In this document: positions 1-8,455 of the stretch, piece after piece
Layout: the number at the start of each line of letters is the position of its first letter
How positions within the stretch are numbered: position 1 is the first letter of the stretch
Origin: Nitrososphaerota archaeon
GTDB taxonomy: Archaea; Thermoproteota; Nitrososphaeria; Nitrososphaerales; CADDZS01
Reading direction: 5' to 3'
Assembly (NCBI GenBank): GCA_013288145.1
Contig: JABDCJ010000034.1
Span: 1-28,005 of the forward strand
DNA: 28,005 nucleotides
The notes under the pieces: generated by a model
The model's input: only the letters and a program-made list of their open reading frames with translations
Told to the model about the DNA's origin: nothing
The model's database searches: none
Program-made: the position numbers and the translations under genes

Positions 1-2
1 CT

Positions 3-746
3 TTTCCTGTACCCCTTTCACTTTTGGAGTCAAAAGGGATTATTCTTTCAAACATTGCGGGAGGAAATGCTCGGGCTGTCGCAGAACAAGCAATGGCATT
101 GCTACTTGCTTCTGCCAAGATGGTAGTGCAAAGACATCTCAAAATGCAATCAAATGAGTGGGACAAGAGGTTGAGTATCGAAGTAAGGGGAAAGGTTTTG
201 GGAATCTATGGTTTGGGTCACATAGGAGTTGAACTAGCAAAGATGGCGCATGGTTTCGAAATGAGAGTTGTTGCTATCAAGAGGTATCCAAACGACAAGC
301 TTCGCGAAAGCTTGAATCTAGAATGGCTTGGAGGTTTTTCGGATTTGGACAAGCTGCTATCAATTTCAGATTTTGTTGCTGTATGCGTTCCCTCTACGCA
401 AGAAACTCGCAATAGCATCACAATTGACCGGCTGAAAAAGATGAAGCCGACAGCTCATCTAATTGTTGTGTCGCGGGGTCATATTATGGTAGAAGGGGAT
501 CTGCTCCGAGCACTGGATGAAGGAATCATAGCAGGGGCTGCAATTGACACTTGGTTTCAATATCCTCCAAATATCCCAAGTCCGAAAGGGGTACACATGC
601 ATCCTCATGTTATTGCGGCTTCCCATATTGGTGGAGACACGCCAGAAGCTGTAGAAGACTTGGTGAAATTGGCTGCCTCCAATATCAAAGCCTTCATGGA
701 AGGAAAAGATGTAGTGAATGCGGTGCCGCCGGAGAAGGGATATTAG
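3..746 (+). CDS. D-2-hydroxyacid dehydrogenase, NAD-binding (5' end outside window)
   Basis: The reading frame is open to the left edge, so this is the C-terminal three quarters of the protein; the TTG at 24 is not likely to be the true start because family homology begins before it. A Rossmann motif GIYGLGHIG and the catalytic Arg (SRG) and His (SHIGG) of the D-isomer-specific 2-hydroxyacid dehydrogenase family are visible. These enzymes interconvert 2-oxoacids and D-2-hydroxyacids (glyoxylate/glycerate, phosphoglycerate and others) with NAD(P). The Glu that usually follows the DV-F motif is replaced: the segment reads IDTWFQYPP, with Tyr at the Glu position. This places it outside the canonical serA group, and the substrate cannot be assigned. 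It converges on the amidase at 897-2300. Confidence 0.85.
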   Translation, partial: FPVPLSLLESKGIILSNIAGGNARAVAEQAMALLLASAKMVVQRHLKMQSNEWDKRLSIEVRGKVLGIYGLGHIGVELAKMAHGFEMRVVAIKRYPNDKLRESLNLEWLGGFSDLDKLLSISDFVAVCVPSTQETRNSITIDRLKKMKPTAHLIVVSRGHIMVEGDLLRALDEGIIAGAAIDTWFQYPPNIPSPKGVHMHPHVIAASHIGGDTPEAVEDLVKLAASNIKAFMEGKDVVNAVPPEKGY

Positions 747-783
747 ATTTCAGATCACATGAGCCCTAATTTATCATCTTGTT

Positions 784-821
784 ACTTTCTGTAGTTGTGT
801 ACTTTCATTAAAACAGAAAGT
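784..821. terminator. Inverted repeat between convergent genes, possible terminator
   Basis: A perfect 9-bp inverted repeat, ACTTTCTGT at 784-792 and ACAGAAAGT at 813-821, is separated by a 20-nt loop. It lies between the ends of the dehydrogenase (stop at 746) and the convergent amidase (stop at 897). There is no strong T-run after it, so a bidirectional 3'-end hairpin is only a suggestion from its position. The rest of 747-896 is AT-rich and shows nothing else. Confidence 0.35.
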
Positions 822-896
822 CCCAGTGTCAATTAGATAATAGAATTGCATAATCAAGTTCGATAAATGAGAATTCAGCTTTGAAATTAATCTTAG

Positions 897-2300
897 CTAG
901 TAAACAGGAGATCTATCGTTCCAATTCGTTGCCTTCTCGTAACAATTGGATAACCGAAGTAGCGTAGATTCTTCGAACGGTCGTCCGATAATTTGCATTC
1001 CTATAGGTAGCCCTTTGATCGAAAACCCACAAGGCAATGTAATCGCTGGAAGTCCCAGCAAATTAAATGGTGCCAGATTTCTTGTGGTAACTCCTAGATC
1101 ATTCTCGATGTCATTAATCATTACTCTCGTTGTTCCAATATTGGGAGCAATGATGGGGAGGGTAGGAGTAACAATAAGATCAACTTTGACAAAGAGTTCG
1201 AGTACCCTCTTCATTAATAATCCTCGCAAGCGCTGCGCTCTTATGTACTGGACAGCTGGGATGAAGAAGCCAAGTTCAATCAAGGAACGGGCTTCCTGAG
1301 AGTAATCTTGCGACCTTTCTCGGAAGAATGTCTCGTGATAAGCAGAAACCTCTGAGAATAAGATTTTCGAATAAGTATCCATGATTTCTGGTGCCATTGG
1401 GAAATTAATAGAGCTTGTTTGCGCTCCCAGAGCTTCGAGCTCTTGGATCGCTTTTCTTACTGTTGAAAGTACTTCATCGTCCACTTCTTCAAAAAAATAG
1501 TTCTCTGGAATCCCAATTCTCAAGTTTGAAATTTCCCCGTCTAGGTCTGCGGTGAATTTTGAAACTCTACCGTTAGTAGATGCAGGATCGCTCCGGTCGT
1601 AACCCGATATTGACTCCAGAATTAGAGCACAATCCCTTACGGATTTTGTAATCGGCCCCACATGGTCGAGCGACCAGCTAGCGGGTATGACTCCTGTCTT
1701 ACTTACTCTCCCGTAGGTAGGCTTTAGTCCGACCAAACCACAGAAAGAGGCAGGCTCACGAATAGAACCTCCAGTGTCAGTCCCCAGAGCCCCTAGGCAT
1801 GAGGAAATTGCGACCGCCGCTGCTGAACCGCTGCTCGATCCTCCCGCTATTTTATCGAGATTCCAAGGATTCCTAGTGGGCACTGGGCCGTCAAGCGCAA
1901 ATTCATGGGCTTGAGTTTTTCCGATAATAATTGCGCCTCCAGATTTTAGGCGGCCAATTACAGTTGCGTCTTGTTTGGGGACAAAGTTTGAGAATATTTT
2001 CGAACCGGCGGCTGTTCTGATCCCCTCGGTTTCAATGACATCCTTAATGGCAATTGGGATACCGTGTAGCGTACCTAGATCTACTCCAGAGTTAATCTGG
2101 GACTCCGCAATTTTTGCCTGCCGTAATGATTCTTCTCTGCAGATAGTCACATAGGCGTTAATTTTTGATTCGGTTTCGTCGATACGCTCAAATATCGCTT
2201 CCATCAGTTGTATGGGCGAAAGTGTCCCTTTTCGGAACCTTTCTGCTGCGTTCGCAATGGTGAGGTGTTGTAATTCGTGATTATTCACTATGCTCGCCAA
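897..2300 (-). CDS. Amidase signature enzyme (GatA/AtzE-like)
   Basis: 467 residues, the normal size for the amidase-signature family. The Ser-cisSer-Lys triad is present: Lys about 86 in the AIKD segment, the cis-Ser in GGSSSGS (about 155-157) and the nucleophile Ser about 179 in TDTGGSIREP. These enzymes hydrolyse carboxamides to acid and ammonia; GatA and AtzE are family members. The TTG start at 2300 lies inside the end of the upstream 63-residue gene, and a GTG at 2288 is an alternative; both overlap that gene, which suggests translational coupling. A GatB-like partner is not in the window, so a metabolic amidase (AtzE-like carboxybiuret, urea-derivative or other amide hydrolase) is more likely than Glu-tRNA amidotransferase. 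The substrate is unknown. Confidence 0.88.
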   Translation of the reverse strand: MASIVNNHELQHLTIANAAERFRKGTLSPIQLMEAIFERIDETESKINAYVTICREESLRQAKIAESQINSGVDLGTLHGIPIAIKDVIETEGIRTAAGSKIFSNFVPKQDATVIGRLKSGGAIIIGKTQAHEFALDGPVPTRNPWNLDKIAGGSSSGSAAAVAISSCLGALGTDTGGSIREPASFCGLVGLKPTYGRVSKTGVIPASWSLDHVGPITKSVRDCALILESISGYDRSDPASTNGRVSKFTADLDGEISNLRIGIPENYFFEEVDDEVLSTVRKAIQELEALGAQTSSINFPMAPEIMDTYSKILFSEVSAYHETFFRERSQDYSQEARSLIELGFFIPAVQYIRAQRLRGLLMKRVLELFVKVDLIVTPTLPIIAPNIGTTRVMINDIENDLGVTTRNLAPFNLLGLPAITLPCGFSIKGLPIGMQIIGRPFEESTLLRLSNCYEKATNWNDRSPVY

Positions 2301-2472
2301 TTAGTTTCAGAATCGCTAGATATTTTGACGGATCGTCATTACCATCGAGAGAAAGAGTATCGAACTCTTTGGAACTCCATTTTGCTAATCGGCAGACGAT
2401 CTCGCCCAGCATTTCATCTGAAATATTCAGTTCCAATTGATCACGCACGGCCCTTGCATATTCAATTGACAA
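2281..2472 (-). CDS. Small AtzG/DUF4089-like amidase partner
   Basis: A 63-residue acidic protein from a TTG start at 2472. It has a pattern like the AtzG/DUF4089 (GatC-like) small proteins: an N-terminal Y-A-x-x-V-x-x-x-L-x-L helix, a central helix with conserved Leu, and a D-D-P-x-x-Y tail. In the AtzE/AtzG pair the small subunit wraps around and stabilises the amidase. Here its stop (2281-2283) lies downstream of the amidase start at 2300, an overlap of 20 nt, which supports the pairing. The assignment rests on residue pattern and context rather than a search. No clear TATA box sits at the usual distance, so it may be cotranscribed with the LLM gene 109 nt upstream. The N-terminus could extend further, since no stop lies immediately before the TTG. 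Confidence 0.6.
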   Translation of the reverse strand: MSIEYARAVRDQLELNISDEMLGEIVCRLAKWSSKEFDTLSLDGNDDPSKYLAILKLIGEHSE

Positions 2473-2581
2473 AGATCTAAAGTTAGATCGCCCCAGAAAG
2501 AAAATTCTTTGACAAAGATGATTTATTTTGATCGGGTAGATTATCGCTTATGAATTCCAATTATCAAGAAATGGAATCAAT

Positions 2582-3649
2582 TTATCTTCTAGCAGAATCT
2601 CTAAAGTATGGAATGACTTTCATTGCAAAATTCTTTATGACGTAATCAAGGTCATGACCTCTAATAGCGAAGATCAAATGATTGCATCCGATTTTGACAA
2701 AACTTTCAATTTGTCCAATGCAATCGTCTGGTGTTCCCCATATTACGGTTTTAAGAGCTGTATCGTCTGGTATCGAAGCCTTAAGCTCAGTAAGATTATT
2801 CAAATCAGCAATGCCTGCCATACTGTATTCAAATCCCGGGTGCTTCCTCCCGAGCAACATCTCAAATTGTTCTGGCATAATTGCAACTCCAGTTTTTGCA
2901 ATGGGGGTCATAAGCATCCTAGCAGCCTCACGGTCGTCCGAGATAGTTGCATTCGGGGCATACGCAAAGCTGAATTCTTCAAGTGATCGGCCATATTTCC
3001 TCAGGCTCGACTGCAATTTGTTCAGACTTGAAATGTAGGTTTCCGGAGTATGTGCAAAAGGTATCCATCCATCGCCAAGCTCTCCGGCAAGATCAAGCAT
3101 CTTGGGACCGTACGCGGCGACATAGATTGGCGGGTTGGGCTTTTGTACTGGCTTGATTTGGAGAAATGCATCCTTCAAAGTGTAAAACTCACCATGGAAA
3201 TTTGCCGGATGATTATGGTCAGCATTCCAGAGCATCCTGATTACTTTGATGCCCTCTCTTAGTCTTGCTCGCATGTTCTTGATCGAAATCCCAACTGGCA
3301 ACAGATTTGTTGCTTCCCCGGCTCCGAGGCCCAAAATCGTTCTTCCTGCCGAGAGCCCATCTAGCGTAGCTGTTGCCTGTGCCACGGTAGCGGGGTGCCT
3401 CCGTCTGACGTCTGTAACTGCAGATCCCACCCCCACGTTCTTCGTCTCGTGGCCCATTAGTGCCATGACCGTGAAGAGTTCTGGCATGGTCTCAGTCACA
3501 GGACCGCCAGAAAAGTGATCGGTGAACCAGACTGTATCGAAACCTACTTTCTCGCCCAACACGGACAAACGAACAATTTCCGAAGCCGGAATCGGCGGAA
3601 TCTCGATTCCGAATTTCAGTCCTGGATGATTCAAGAATACAAGTCCCAA
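2582..3649 (-). CDS. LLM-class flavin/F420-dependent oxidoreductase (Mer-like), copy 1
   Basis: 355 residues with luciferase-like (LLM) TIM-barrel features: KFGIEIPP at the first strand, GFDTVWFTDHFSGG after the first helix, AVTDVRRRHPA, the glycine-rich GLGAGEATNLLPVGI and ELGDGW near the middle. Archaeal members use F420 (Mer, Adf) or FMN. The pattern closest by eye is the methylene-tetrahydromethanopterin reductase-like group, but this is unlikely to be Mer itself, because it sits in a catabolic cluster and has a paralog at 12052-13095. The start is uncertain: the TTG at 3649 or a TTG at 3634, the latter giving a length nearer that of the paralog. It begins about 21 nt after the solute-binding protein stop, so it is probably in that operon. 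Confidence 0.85.
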   Translation of the reverse strand: MGLVFLNHPGLKFGIEIPPIPASEIVRLSVLGEKVGFDTVWFTDHFSGGPVTETMPELFTVMALMGHETKNVGVGSAVTDVRRRHPATVAQATATLDGLSAGRTILGLGAGEATNLLPVGISIKNMRARLREGIKVIRMLWNADHNHPANFHGEFYTLKDAFLQIKPVQKPNPPIYVAAYGPKMLDLAGELGDGWIPFAHTPETYISSLNKLQSSLRKYGRSLEEFSFAYAPNATISDDREAARMLMTPIAKTGVAIMPEQFEMLLGRKHPGFEYSMAGIADLNNLTELKASIPDDTALKTVIWGTPDDCIGQIESFVKIGCNHLIFAIRGHDLDYVIKNFAMKVIPYFRDSARR

Positions 3650-3670
3650 ACTTTGGAATATTGTGGGTCG

Positions 3671-5947
3671 TTAGGATATGTAAAGCGCTGCGAAATATGT
3701 GCCATATAATGAGGGATTGAAATAGTACCCATGAACATTCGAAGTAAATGGGGCTACAGCCGAACTCCCAGCGCCGTTTGTAGTCAGCGGGTTGAATGTC
3801 CATATCTGAAGTACCTTGCTATTTAGAAGTTGCATACCCGTATTGAGTGTAGAAAGTAGTGCTGAATTGTTTCCTGAGGATTGTTCGCCTACAACTGTCT
3901 TGAACACGTTAGTTAGAGAAGTGTAGTTCCAACCATAAAAGAGAGTTTGCTGGCCCCCGCCTCCGATTTCACCAACCACGAAATCCCCGGCCCATGGGTA
4001 ATCATCGACGTAACCACTCCAGGAGAAGTATAGATGATCTGAAAAGGCCTGGGTGAACATCTGACCTATTGCTTCTGGCACCACTACAACAGTTAGTCCC
4101 ATGTTGTATGTACTGCTTACATTGTTTACCGCGATTGCTATCTGATTCATGATAGATCCGTCAAGTGTGTCGCCGGAAGGATAGTATTCCTGAATTGTTT
4201 GAGGTTTGGGATTACTGCACTGTCCATTGGAACCCAACTGAGAACAGCCAAATGAATTATTGAATATACCAGAAGTCTCGGAAGTGCCATTGAAAAATGT
4301 GAAATGAGTTATAGGATGAAGCATGGCATCAAGAAGTAAATTCTGCACTGCAGTCAAATTAAAATTGTACGCGGGCAAAATGGAAGAATTGAATGCGCCG
4401 GATGGAGGAATCCCAGGCGGTAAAAGTTGTGTGGCAACTCGCCCTAAACCATTTCCAGAATTGTCGTTGATAGCAGACATGTTAACTGAATCGCCAAAAG
4501 CTAGTCGGAAACGAATATCGGCGAAGGGTTGAAATGAGTAATAGCTACCGCTGAAAGTGTTTGTTACATTCGAAGCAAAATTCAAGTAATTAGTGGTGTA
4601 TTGTTGGTAAGGTCCGTAAACGCTAATTCCAGGAATTATTGATTGAATGGTACTGTTACCAAGCCAAGCACTCCGAGAAACGAGATCGTAAAGGTTCCCT
4701 CCGTTCAAATCTATTGTATATGGTTGGCCTGATTTTGCGGCGTTCTGTAAGTCAATTTCTCTTGTCGCCTGGCTAGGGACATAGTTTATGTTAATTGTCT
4801 TGATTGTGGGAGTAATCTTCGCTACATAAGGTCCTCCCCAATAGTTTGGATTAGCAGTAAAAACGATATTATTCGAAGATGGAGAGTAACTTGACAATAT
4901 GTATGGTCCCGTGCCCGCGAGAACTTTTCCGGATGGACTGAAAAGAGAGCTCTGCCCGCAACCGCTGGGGGTTATGCCACTATTGCAAGTTGATGCCATG
5001 TCTAGAAGGTATTGATGCATCCTGTTGGTTTCGTTCCCACTAAGGTTAGGGAATGGTAAAGTGTAACCTGCACTCGATTTGTTCCAAAGCATCAGGTCTT
5101 GTTGCATAACATAGTTGGGTGCTAGAACATAAGCCCACAGTCCCCCGAACAAATATGGGAAAGCGGAATTGGGATGCATCAAATGCAGAGTAAATGTCAA
5201 TGGTCCAGTAATCTGAACAAAGTTTTGCGCAAGGACGTCATTGGCGTACGTTGGGGAGTAAGTTTGAGGCTTACCAAGGTAAGTGCTCAAGCTAGTATTC
5301 AGAAGTTGCTGGAAAAGCCAAGCCTGTTGTGTGGCATGTGTAGTGGGCGTGCTTCCATCACCCATGAGCTGTCTATTAAATGAAAAGTAAATAGCTGATG
5401 AATTTAGAGGCTCTCCATCGGTGAAATTTATTCCACTTCTCAAGGTGAAATTGTATGTCATGCCATCAGGAGAAGACGTATAGCTCTGAGCCAGCCATGG
5501 TATTACCTCAGTCGGATTCGATCCATTATACCACAACAATGGTTCGAAGAGATTTTGAAGGATCATGCCATCGACTTCAGAGGAAGCGGCAGCTGGGTCT
5601 AAGGAATCGATCGTGAAATCAGCGTCGTAAGTCAACGTTGAAGACGTGGATGAGTGACTCGACGATGTACCTGACGATGTGCTCGACGATGTTGTCTGTG
5701 TGATTGTAGATGACGAAGTAAGCGAACTTTGAGTAACTGAAGTTGTTCCTGTCGAGGAACTAGGAAATGTGGACGTAAGCGTCGAACTGGTTGTTGAAAT
5801 TGTAGACGTTGAAGAACTTGAAGACGAAATTGAAGTGGTTGACGAAACTTGGGAAAGCAATGCGTAGCCGCCAACCCCTATTATTAAAATGACAATTACA
5901 ACAATTACAAGGATAACGGTTCTGCCAATTCCCTGGTGTCTCGACAA
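3671..5947 (-). CDS. Membrane-anchored ABC solute-binding protein, family 5 (peptide type), copy 1
   Basis: 758 residues. Residues about 10-32 form one hydrophobic segment, followed by a Ser/Thr-rich linker to about residue 106 and then a family-5 extracellular solute-binding domain. Recognisable blocks are the start DADFTIDSLDPAAAS, LQNLFEPLLWYN, the INFTDGEPLNSSAIYFSF block and GTGPYILSSYSP. Many N-x-S/T sequons suggest N-glycosylation. Anchoring through an N-terminal segment and a Ser/Thr linker is typical of archaeal binding proteins, which sit on the outer face of the membrane. The family binds oligopeptides, dipeptides, sugars or nickel; length and domain suggest peptides or peptide-like compounds. 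No permease or ATPase gene of an ABC importer lies nearby. The TTG start fits a TATA-like element 29 nt upstream. Confidence 0.88.
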   Translation of the reverse strand: MSRHQGIGRTVILVIVVIVILIIGVGGYALLSQVSSTTSISSSSSSTSTISTTSSTLTSTFPSSSTGTTSVTQSSLTSSSTITQTTSSSTSSGTSSSHSSTSSTLTYDADFTIDSLDPAAASSEVDGMILQNLFEPLLWYNGSNPTEVIPWLAQSYTSSPDGMTYNFTLRSGINFTDGEPLNSSAIYFSFNRQLMGDGSTPTTHATQQAWLFQQLLNTSLSTYLGKPQTYSPTYANDVLAQNFVQITGPLTFTLHLMHPNSAFPYLFGGLWAYVLAPNYVMQQDLMLWNKSSAGYTLPFPNLSGNETNRMHQYLLDMASTCNSGITPSGCGQSSLFSPSGKVLAGTGPYILSSYSPSSNNIVFTANPNYWGGPYVAKITPTIKTININYVPSQATREIDLQNAAKSGQPYTIDLNGGNLYDLVSRSAWLGNSTIQSIIPGISVYGPYQQYTTNYLNFASNVTNTFSGSYYSFQPFADIRFRLAFGDSVNMSAINDNSGNGLGRVATQLLPPGIPPSGAFNSSILPAYNFNLTAVQNLLLDAMLHPITHFTFFNGTSETSGIFNNSFGCSQLGSNGQCSNPKPQTIQEYYPSGDTLDGSIMNQIAIAVNNVSSTYNMGLTVVVVPEAIGQMFTQAFSDHLYFSWSGYVDDYPWAGDFVVGEIGGGGQQTLFYGWNYTSLTNVFKTVVGEQSSGNNSALLSTLNTGMQLLNSKVLQIWTFNPLTTNGAGSSAVAPFTSNVHGYYFNPSLYGTYFAALYIS

Positions 5948-5970
5948 GTTAAAGACGCTAAATATCGTTA

Positions 5971-5984
5971 CCTATTTATTCTTT
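5971..5984 (-). promoter_or_regulatory. TATA/BRE-like promoter of solute-binding protein copy 1
   Basis: On the minus strand the sequence reads AAAGAATAAATAGG, with an A-rich BRE-like part followed by AATAAATA. Its centre is about 29 nt before the TTG start at 5947, the spacing of an archaeal promoter giving a leaderless or nearly leaderless mRNA. This supports the TTG as the real start. Confidence 0.5.
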
Positions 5985-6137
5985 CGAAATTTGTGACACA
6001 GGTCTTTTCCACTATCCGGCATTGGTCAGCATAACTTTTTGTTAGAATTGAAAGGTTCGACACAATATGAGTTCTGAATGAAATTCTTTTGAGGCCTCGA
6101 TAATTATGACGGGACAGAAAATTATGCTTGGCATCAT

Positions 6138-6154
6138 CCTCAAAAATAAAGAGG
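6138..6154 (-). terminator. T-rich terminator-like element after Gfo/Idh gene
   Basis: On the minus strand CCTC and GAGG flank a T-rich stretch (TTTATTTTT). Archaeal transcription often stops at T-runs, and this one lies about 110 nt downstream of the Gfo/Idh stop, between two minus-strand genes. The hairpin itself is short, so the call is tentative. Confidence 0.3.
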
Positions 6155-6261
6155 GGTAATTTTGCGTGGACGTACACGAGTTTCTTTACACTCTTCACTA
6201 ACTTCCTCGTGAGTCTAGACAGGCCAGTCTTTTGTGGTACCCTCTTGATTTAGGATCAGCC

Positions 6262-7371
6262 CTATAGTGGAAGTTTCACAGCTTGTTCGTTTAGATGAGA
6301 CAAGTACACGGCATCTTCGACTTCTTGAGCTCTTGCCCCGTCTGCAAAACCAGCTTCAGGGATTTTGTTCTCCAAGACTTCCCTCACAAAGGATCGAACG
6401 AGATTTCCAAAGTATAACTCGATCCAATGATCCTGTTTGCTAAACCCGTTCGGATAGAAGCGATCAGGAATCTCCCGAAGTCTAAATTCCGGGCGGTCAG
6501 GTGTGGCGATGCTCACGGTTTCGTGGACACTGAATTCTTCAACTAGTCGCGCTATAATCGCCCCTTTTGATCCGTAAAGTCGCACTTCCATTCCCGGATA
6601 TCCCCCAATCGCGATAAAACTAGATTGGAAAGTGCCCATTGCACCGTCTTCGAAATCAGCGAGCCAAACCGTGGCATCTTCAATGTTAATCGGCAATGAT
6701 TTGCCTAAATCCCTGATAAGACGTTCCGGTACGAAATTTCTCATCCGTCCGGTTACCGACGTGATTCCCCCCATCAACCACAGCGCGATATCTATCAGGT
6801 GTGGTGCGTACTCTTCTAGAGAGCCTGTCATTATCTTCGAAGAATCTTCAGCCGGATTCCAGCGAAACGGCGTCTTCGGATCTATGAACTGAGAGTTTTG
6901 CTCAAACCCATTGAAGAGGTACTTCTGTCCCACAAAACCTTCATCCACGAGCTCTTTGAAATACCGCAAAGCGGGGCTGTAACGATAGGTGAACCCCATC
7001 TTAGTCTTCACCCCCATTTTTTCTGCCAGGCTCTGAAGTAAACGCGCTTGCTCCAAGTTTTGCGCTAGTGGCTTTTCACATAGAACAGATTTTTTCCTCC
7101 TTATGGCTTCAGATGCGATCTCAAAGTGACTTACCGCAGAGGCGCACACATCCACGGCGTCAATTTCTTCTTTTTCCAACAGCTCTTGATAGTCCTCGTA
7201 CACATGCGGTATGTGAAATCGATTAGCTACCTTTCCTGCCAAATCCTTGTTGGCATCGCAAAGAGCTACTATTCGCGCATCCTCACATTTTTGGAATGAC
7301 GGAATGTGAGCCTTCTGCGCCCACCCGCCGGCACCAATTATGGCAACCCTGAGCGGCGCGCGAACGGACAT
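6262..7371 (-). CDS. Gfo/Idh/MocA-family oxidoreductase
   Basis: 369 residues. The N-terminal Rossmann domain has RVAIIGAGGWAQKAHIPSF, the conserved Lys lies in CEKPLAQN, and the C-terminal substrate domain contains EEYAPHLIDIALWLMGG with the usual His and Asp. The family oxidises or reduces sugars, inositols, biliverdin and some amino-compounds with NAD(P)(H). The ATG start at 7371 is only two bases after the deacylase stop at 7374, so the two are cotranscribed and probably translationally coupled. This places it in the deacylase pathway, but the substrate cannot be told from sequence. Confidence 0.9.
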   Translation of the reverse strand: MSVRAPLRVAIIGAGGWAQKAHIPSFQKCEDARIVALCDANKDLAGKVANRFHIPHVYEDYQELLEKEEIDAVDVCASAVSHFEIASEAIRRKKSVLCEKPLAQNLEQARLLQSLAEKMGVKTKMGFTYRYSPALRYFKELVDEGFVGQKYLFNGFEQNSQFIDPKTPFRWNPAEDSSKIMTGSLEEYAPHLIDIALWLMGGITSVTGRMRNFVPERLIRDLGKSLPINIEDATVWLADFEDGAMGTFQSSFIAIGGYPGMEVRLYGSKGAIIARLVEEFSVHETVSIATPDRPEFRLREIPDRFYPNGFSKQDHWIELYFGNLVRSFVREVLENKIPEAGFADGARAQEVEDAVYLSHLNEQAVKLPL

Positions 7372-7373
7372 TT

Positions 7374-8372
7374 CTAAAGATCTCTAACGTTCTTACCGAT
7401 GTAGAAGACGACGTCGGTGGTATTCACAACATGCTTGGGAATGATCATATGGACAAAACCATCCTCTGAGGAAATTACGTCTTCAACAACTCTCCCCTCC
7501 AGATTCTTCACAAACCCCAGCTTTTGCGATCGTTTCACTATGTCCCCCAACTTTACCACCGGATAGAACAATCCGCCATGCTTTACGCGCACTTCTTGCG
7601 AATCGTTAAACATTCTCTGCTTGATTGCAGGTTTTGTCGGTTCCCCTGGGAGCATTTTAAGATACTTCAGGATGTTTCTTACTCCATTGACATGGTTTAA
7701 AATATCACCTTCGTCGTAAGATCCGAGACCAACACCAGATTCTACAACTATGGAAGGTATTCCTCGCTTTGGAGCCCCAACAAACAATGTAGTGGTCGGC
7801 CAATATTTCCCCGCGCCCTCTTCCGTTCGCTGTTCTATGAATGGAGTTCCCGCGAGCCTTGCCATTTCCGCAGTAACAGAGTCGACCTTTTCACTCCCCG
7901 TCTTGTAGAATATGGTATATGCGATGAGTAATTCGTTCAACTCTGCTCCATGGAGATCCATGAAATAGTTGGATTCATAGACGATCTTCTCCAGGTAGTA
8001 ATTTGTAAGCTGACTAAAGTTGCCATCAAGTTTCCCCGGCACCTGAAAAGAGAGATTTAATCCGTCAATAGGGCAAACGTACGAAATGTATCGATCGAAG
8101 CCCAGGATGTTTACCACAGGCACCGTGACTATGGTACCTTTAAGCTCGGAAGGATTAGTTTCTTGATATAATCGGATCGTTGCGTCGATTCCCGGATACT
8201 CGCAAGGATGGCTGCCCGCGATGAGGCAGATTCTGGGTCCTTCTTCGCTGCCGTTTACAATGCCAATTGGAAGCGAGATGTCGAAGGCCGGCGATTCGCC
8301 AATTTTCATATATCCAAACTTCTTCTCGCCAGGCGCCGCAGTAATGTCGCTTATAGTTACTGAGCCCTTCAT
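7374..8372 (-). CDS. Succinylglutamate desuccinylase/aspartoacylase-family deacylase, copy 1
   Basis: 332 residues of the AspA/AstE family (M14-like zinc hydrolases). The zinc site is visible as AGSHPCEYPG (His about 55, Glu about 58) and FMDLHGAE (His about 141), with the catalytic Glu about 211 in IVVESGVG. The C-terminal part (EVRVKHGGLFYPVVKLGDIVKRSQKLG) is the beta-barrel/lipoyl-like domain common in this group. Members remove acyl groups from N-acyl amino acids (aspartoacylase, N-succinylglutamate, N-acetyl-diaminobutyrate in ectoine breakdown); which applies here is unknown. It is followed two bases later by the Gfo/Idh gene and preceded by an amino-acid-type permease, which suggests import, then deacylation, then oxidation. 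A second family member lies at 13179-14189. Confidence 0.88.
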   Translation of the reverse strand: MKGSVTISDITAAPGEKKFGYMKIGESPAFDISLPIGIVNGSEEGPRICLIAGSHPCEYPGIDATIRLYQETNPSELKGTIVTVPVVNILGFDRYISYVCPIDGLNLSFQVPGKLDGNFSQLTNYYLEKIVYESNYFMDLHGAELNELLIAYTIFYKTGSEKVDSVTAEMARLAGTPFIEQRTEEGAGKYWPTTTLFVGAPKRGIPSIVVESGVGLGSYDEGDILNHVNGVRNILKYLKMLPGEPTKPAIKQRMFNDSQEVRVKHGGLFYPVVKLGDIVKRSQKLGFVKNLEGRVVEDVISSEDGFVHMIIPKHVVNTTDVVFYIGKNVRDL

Positions 8373-8393
8373 GTTGAATCCTACTCTAAATTA

Positions 8394-8406
8394 GAAATTA
8401 ATTTCT
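8394..8406 (-). promoter_or_regulatory. TATA-like promoter of deacylase copy 1
   Basis: The minus strand reads AGAAATTAATTTC, centred about 28 nt before the ATG at 8372. This spacing would give a leaderless mRNA. It implies that the deacylase can be transcribed separately from the permease, 83 nt upstream. Confidence 0.4.
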
Positions 8407-8455
8407 TTTGGCGTTTCTACGATAGCGCGGAAAAACGTCGAAATGCTTGTTTTTT

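Larger units (their letters stand above)
5948..6261. other. Intergenic region between solute-binding protein and Gfo/Idh gene
   Basis: 314 nt without a convincing gene. It holds the TATA-like element of the solute-binding protein gene (5971-5984) and a T-rich hairpin that could end the Gfo/Idh transcript (6138-6154). A 76-codon minus-strand reading frame crosses it but runs into the promoter and has no recognisable domain. Confidence 0.5.

Noticed and set aside
5632..5874. Gln/Arg/His-rich minus-strand frame
   Set aside because: It lies in another frame of the Ser/Thr linker of solute-binding protein copy 1, an artefact of repetitive codons.
5968..6198. 76-codon minus-strand reading frame between the solute-binding protein and Gfo/Idh genes
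   Set aside because: It overlaps the TATA-like promoter of the solute-binding protein gene, has no recognisable domain and no ribosome-binding site.
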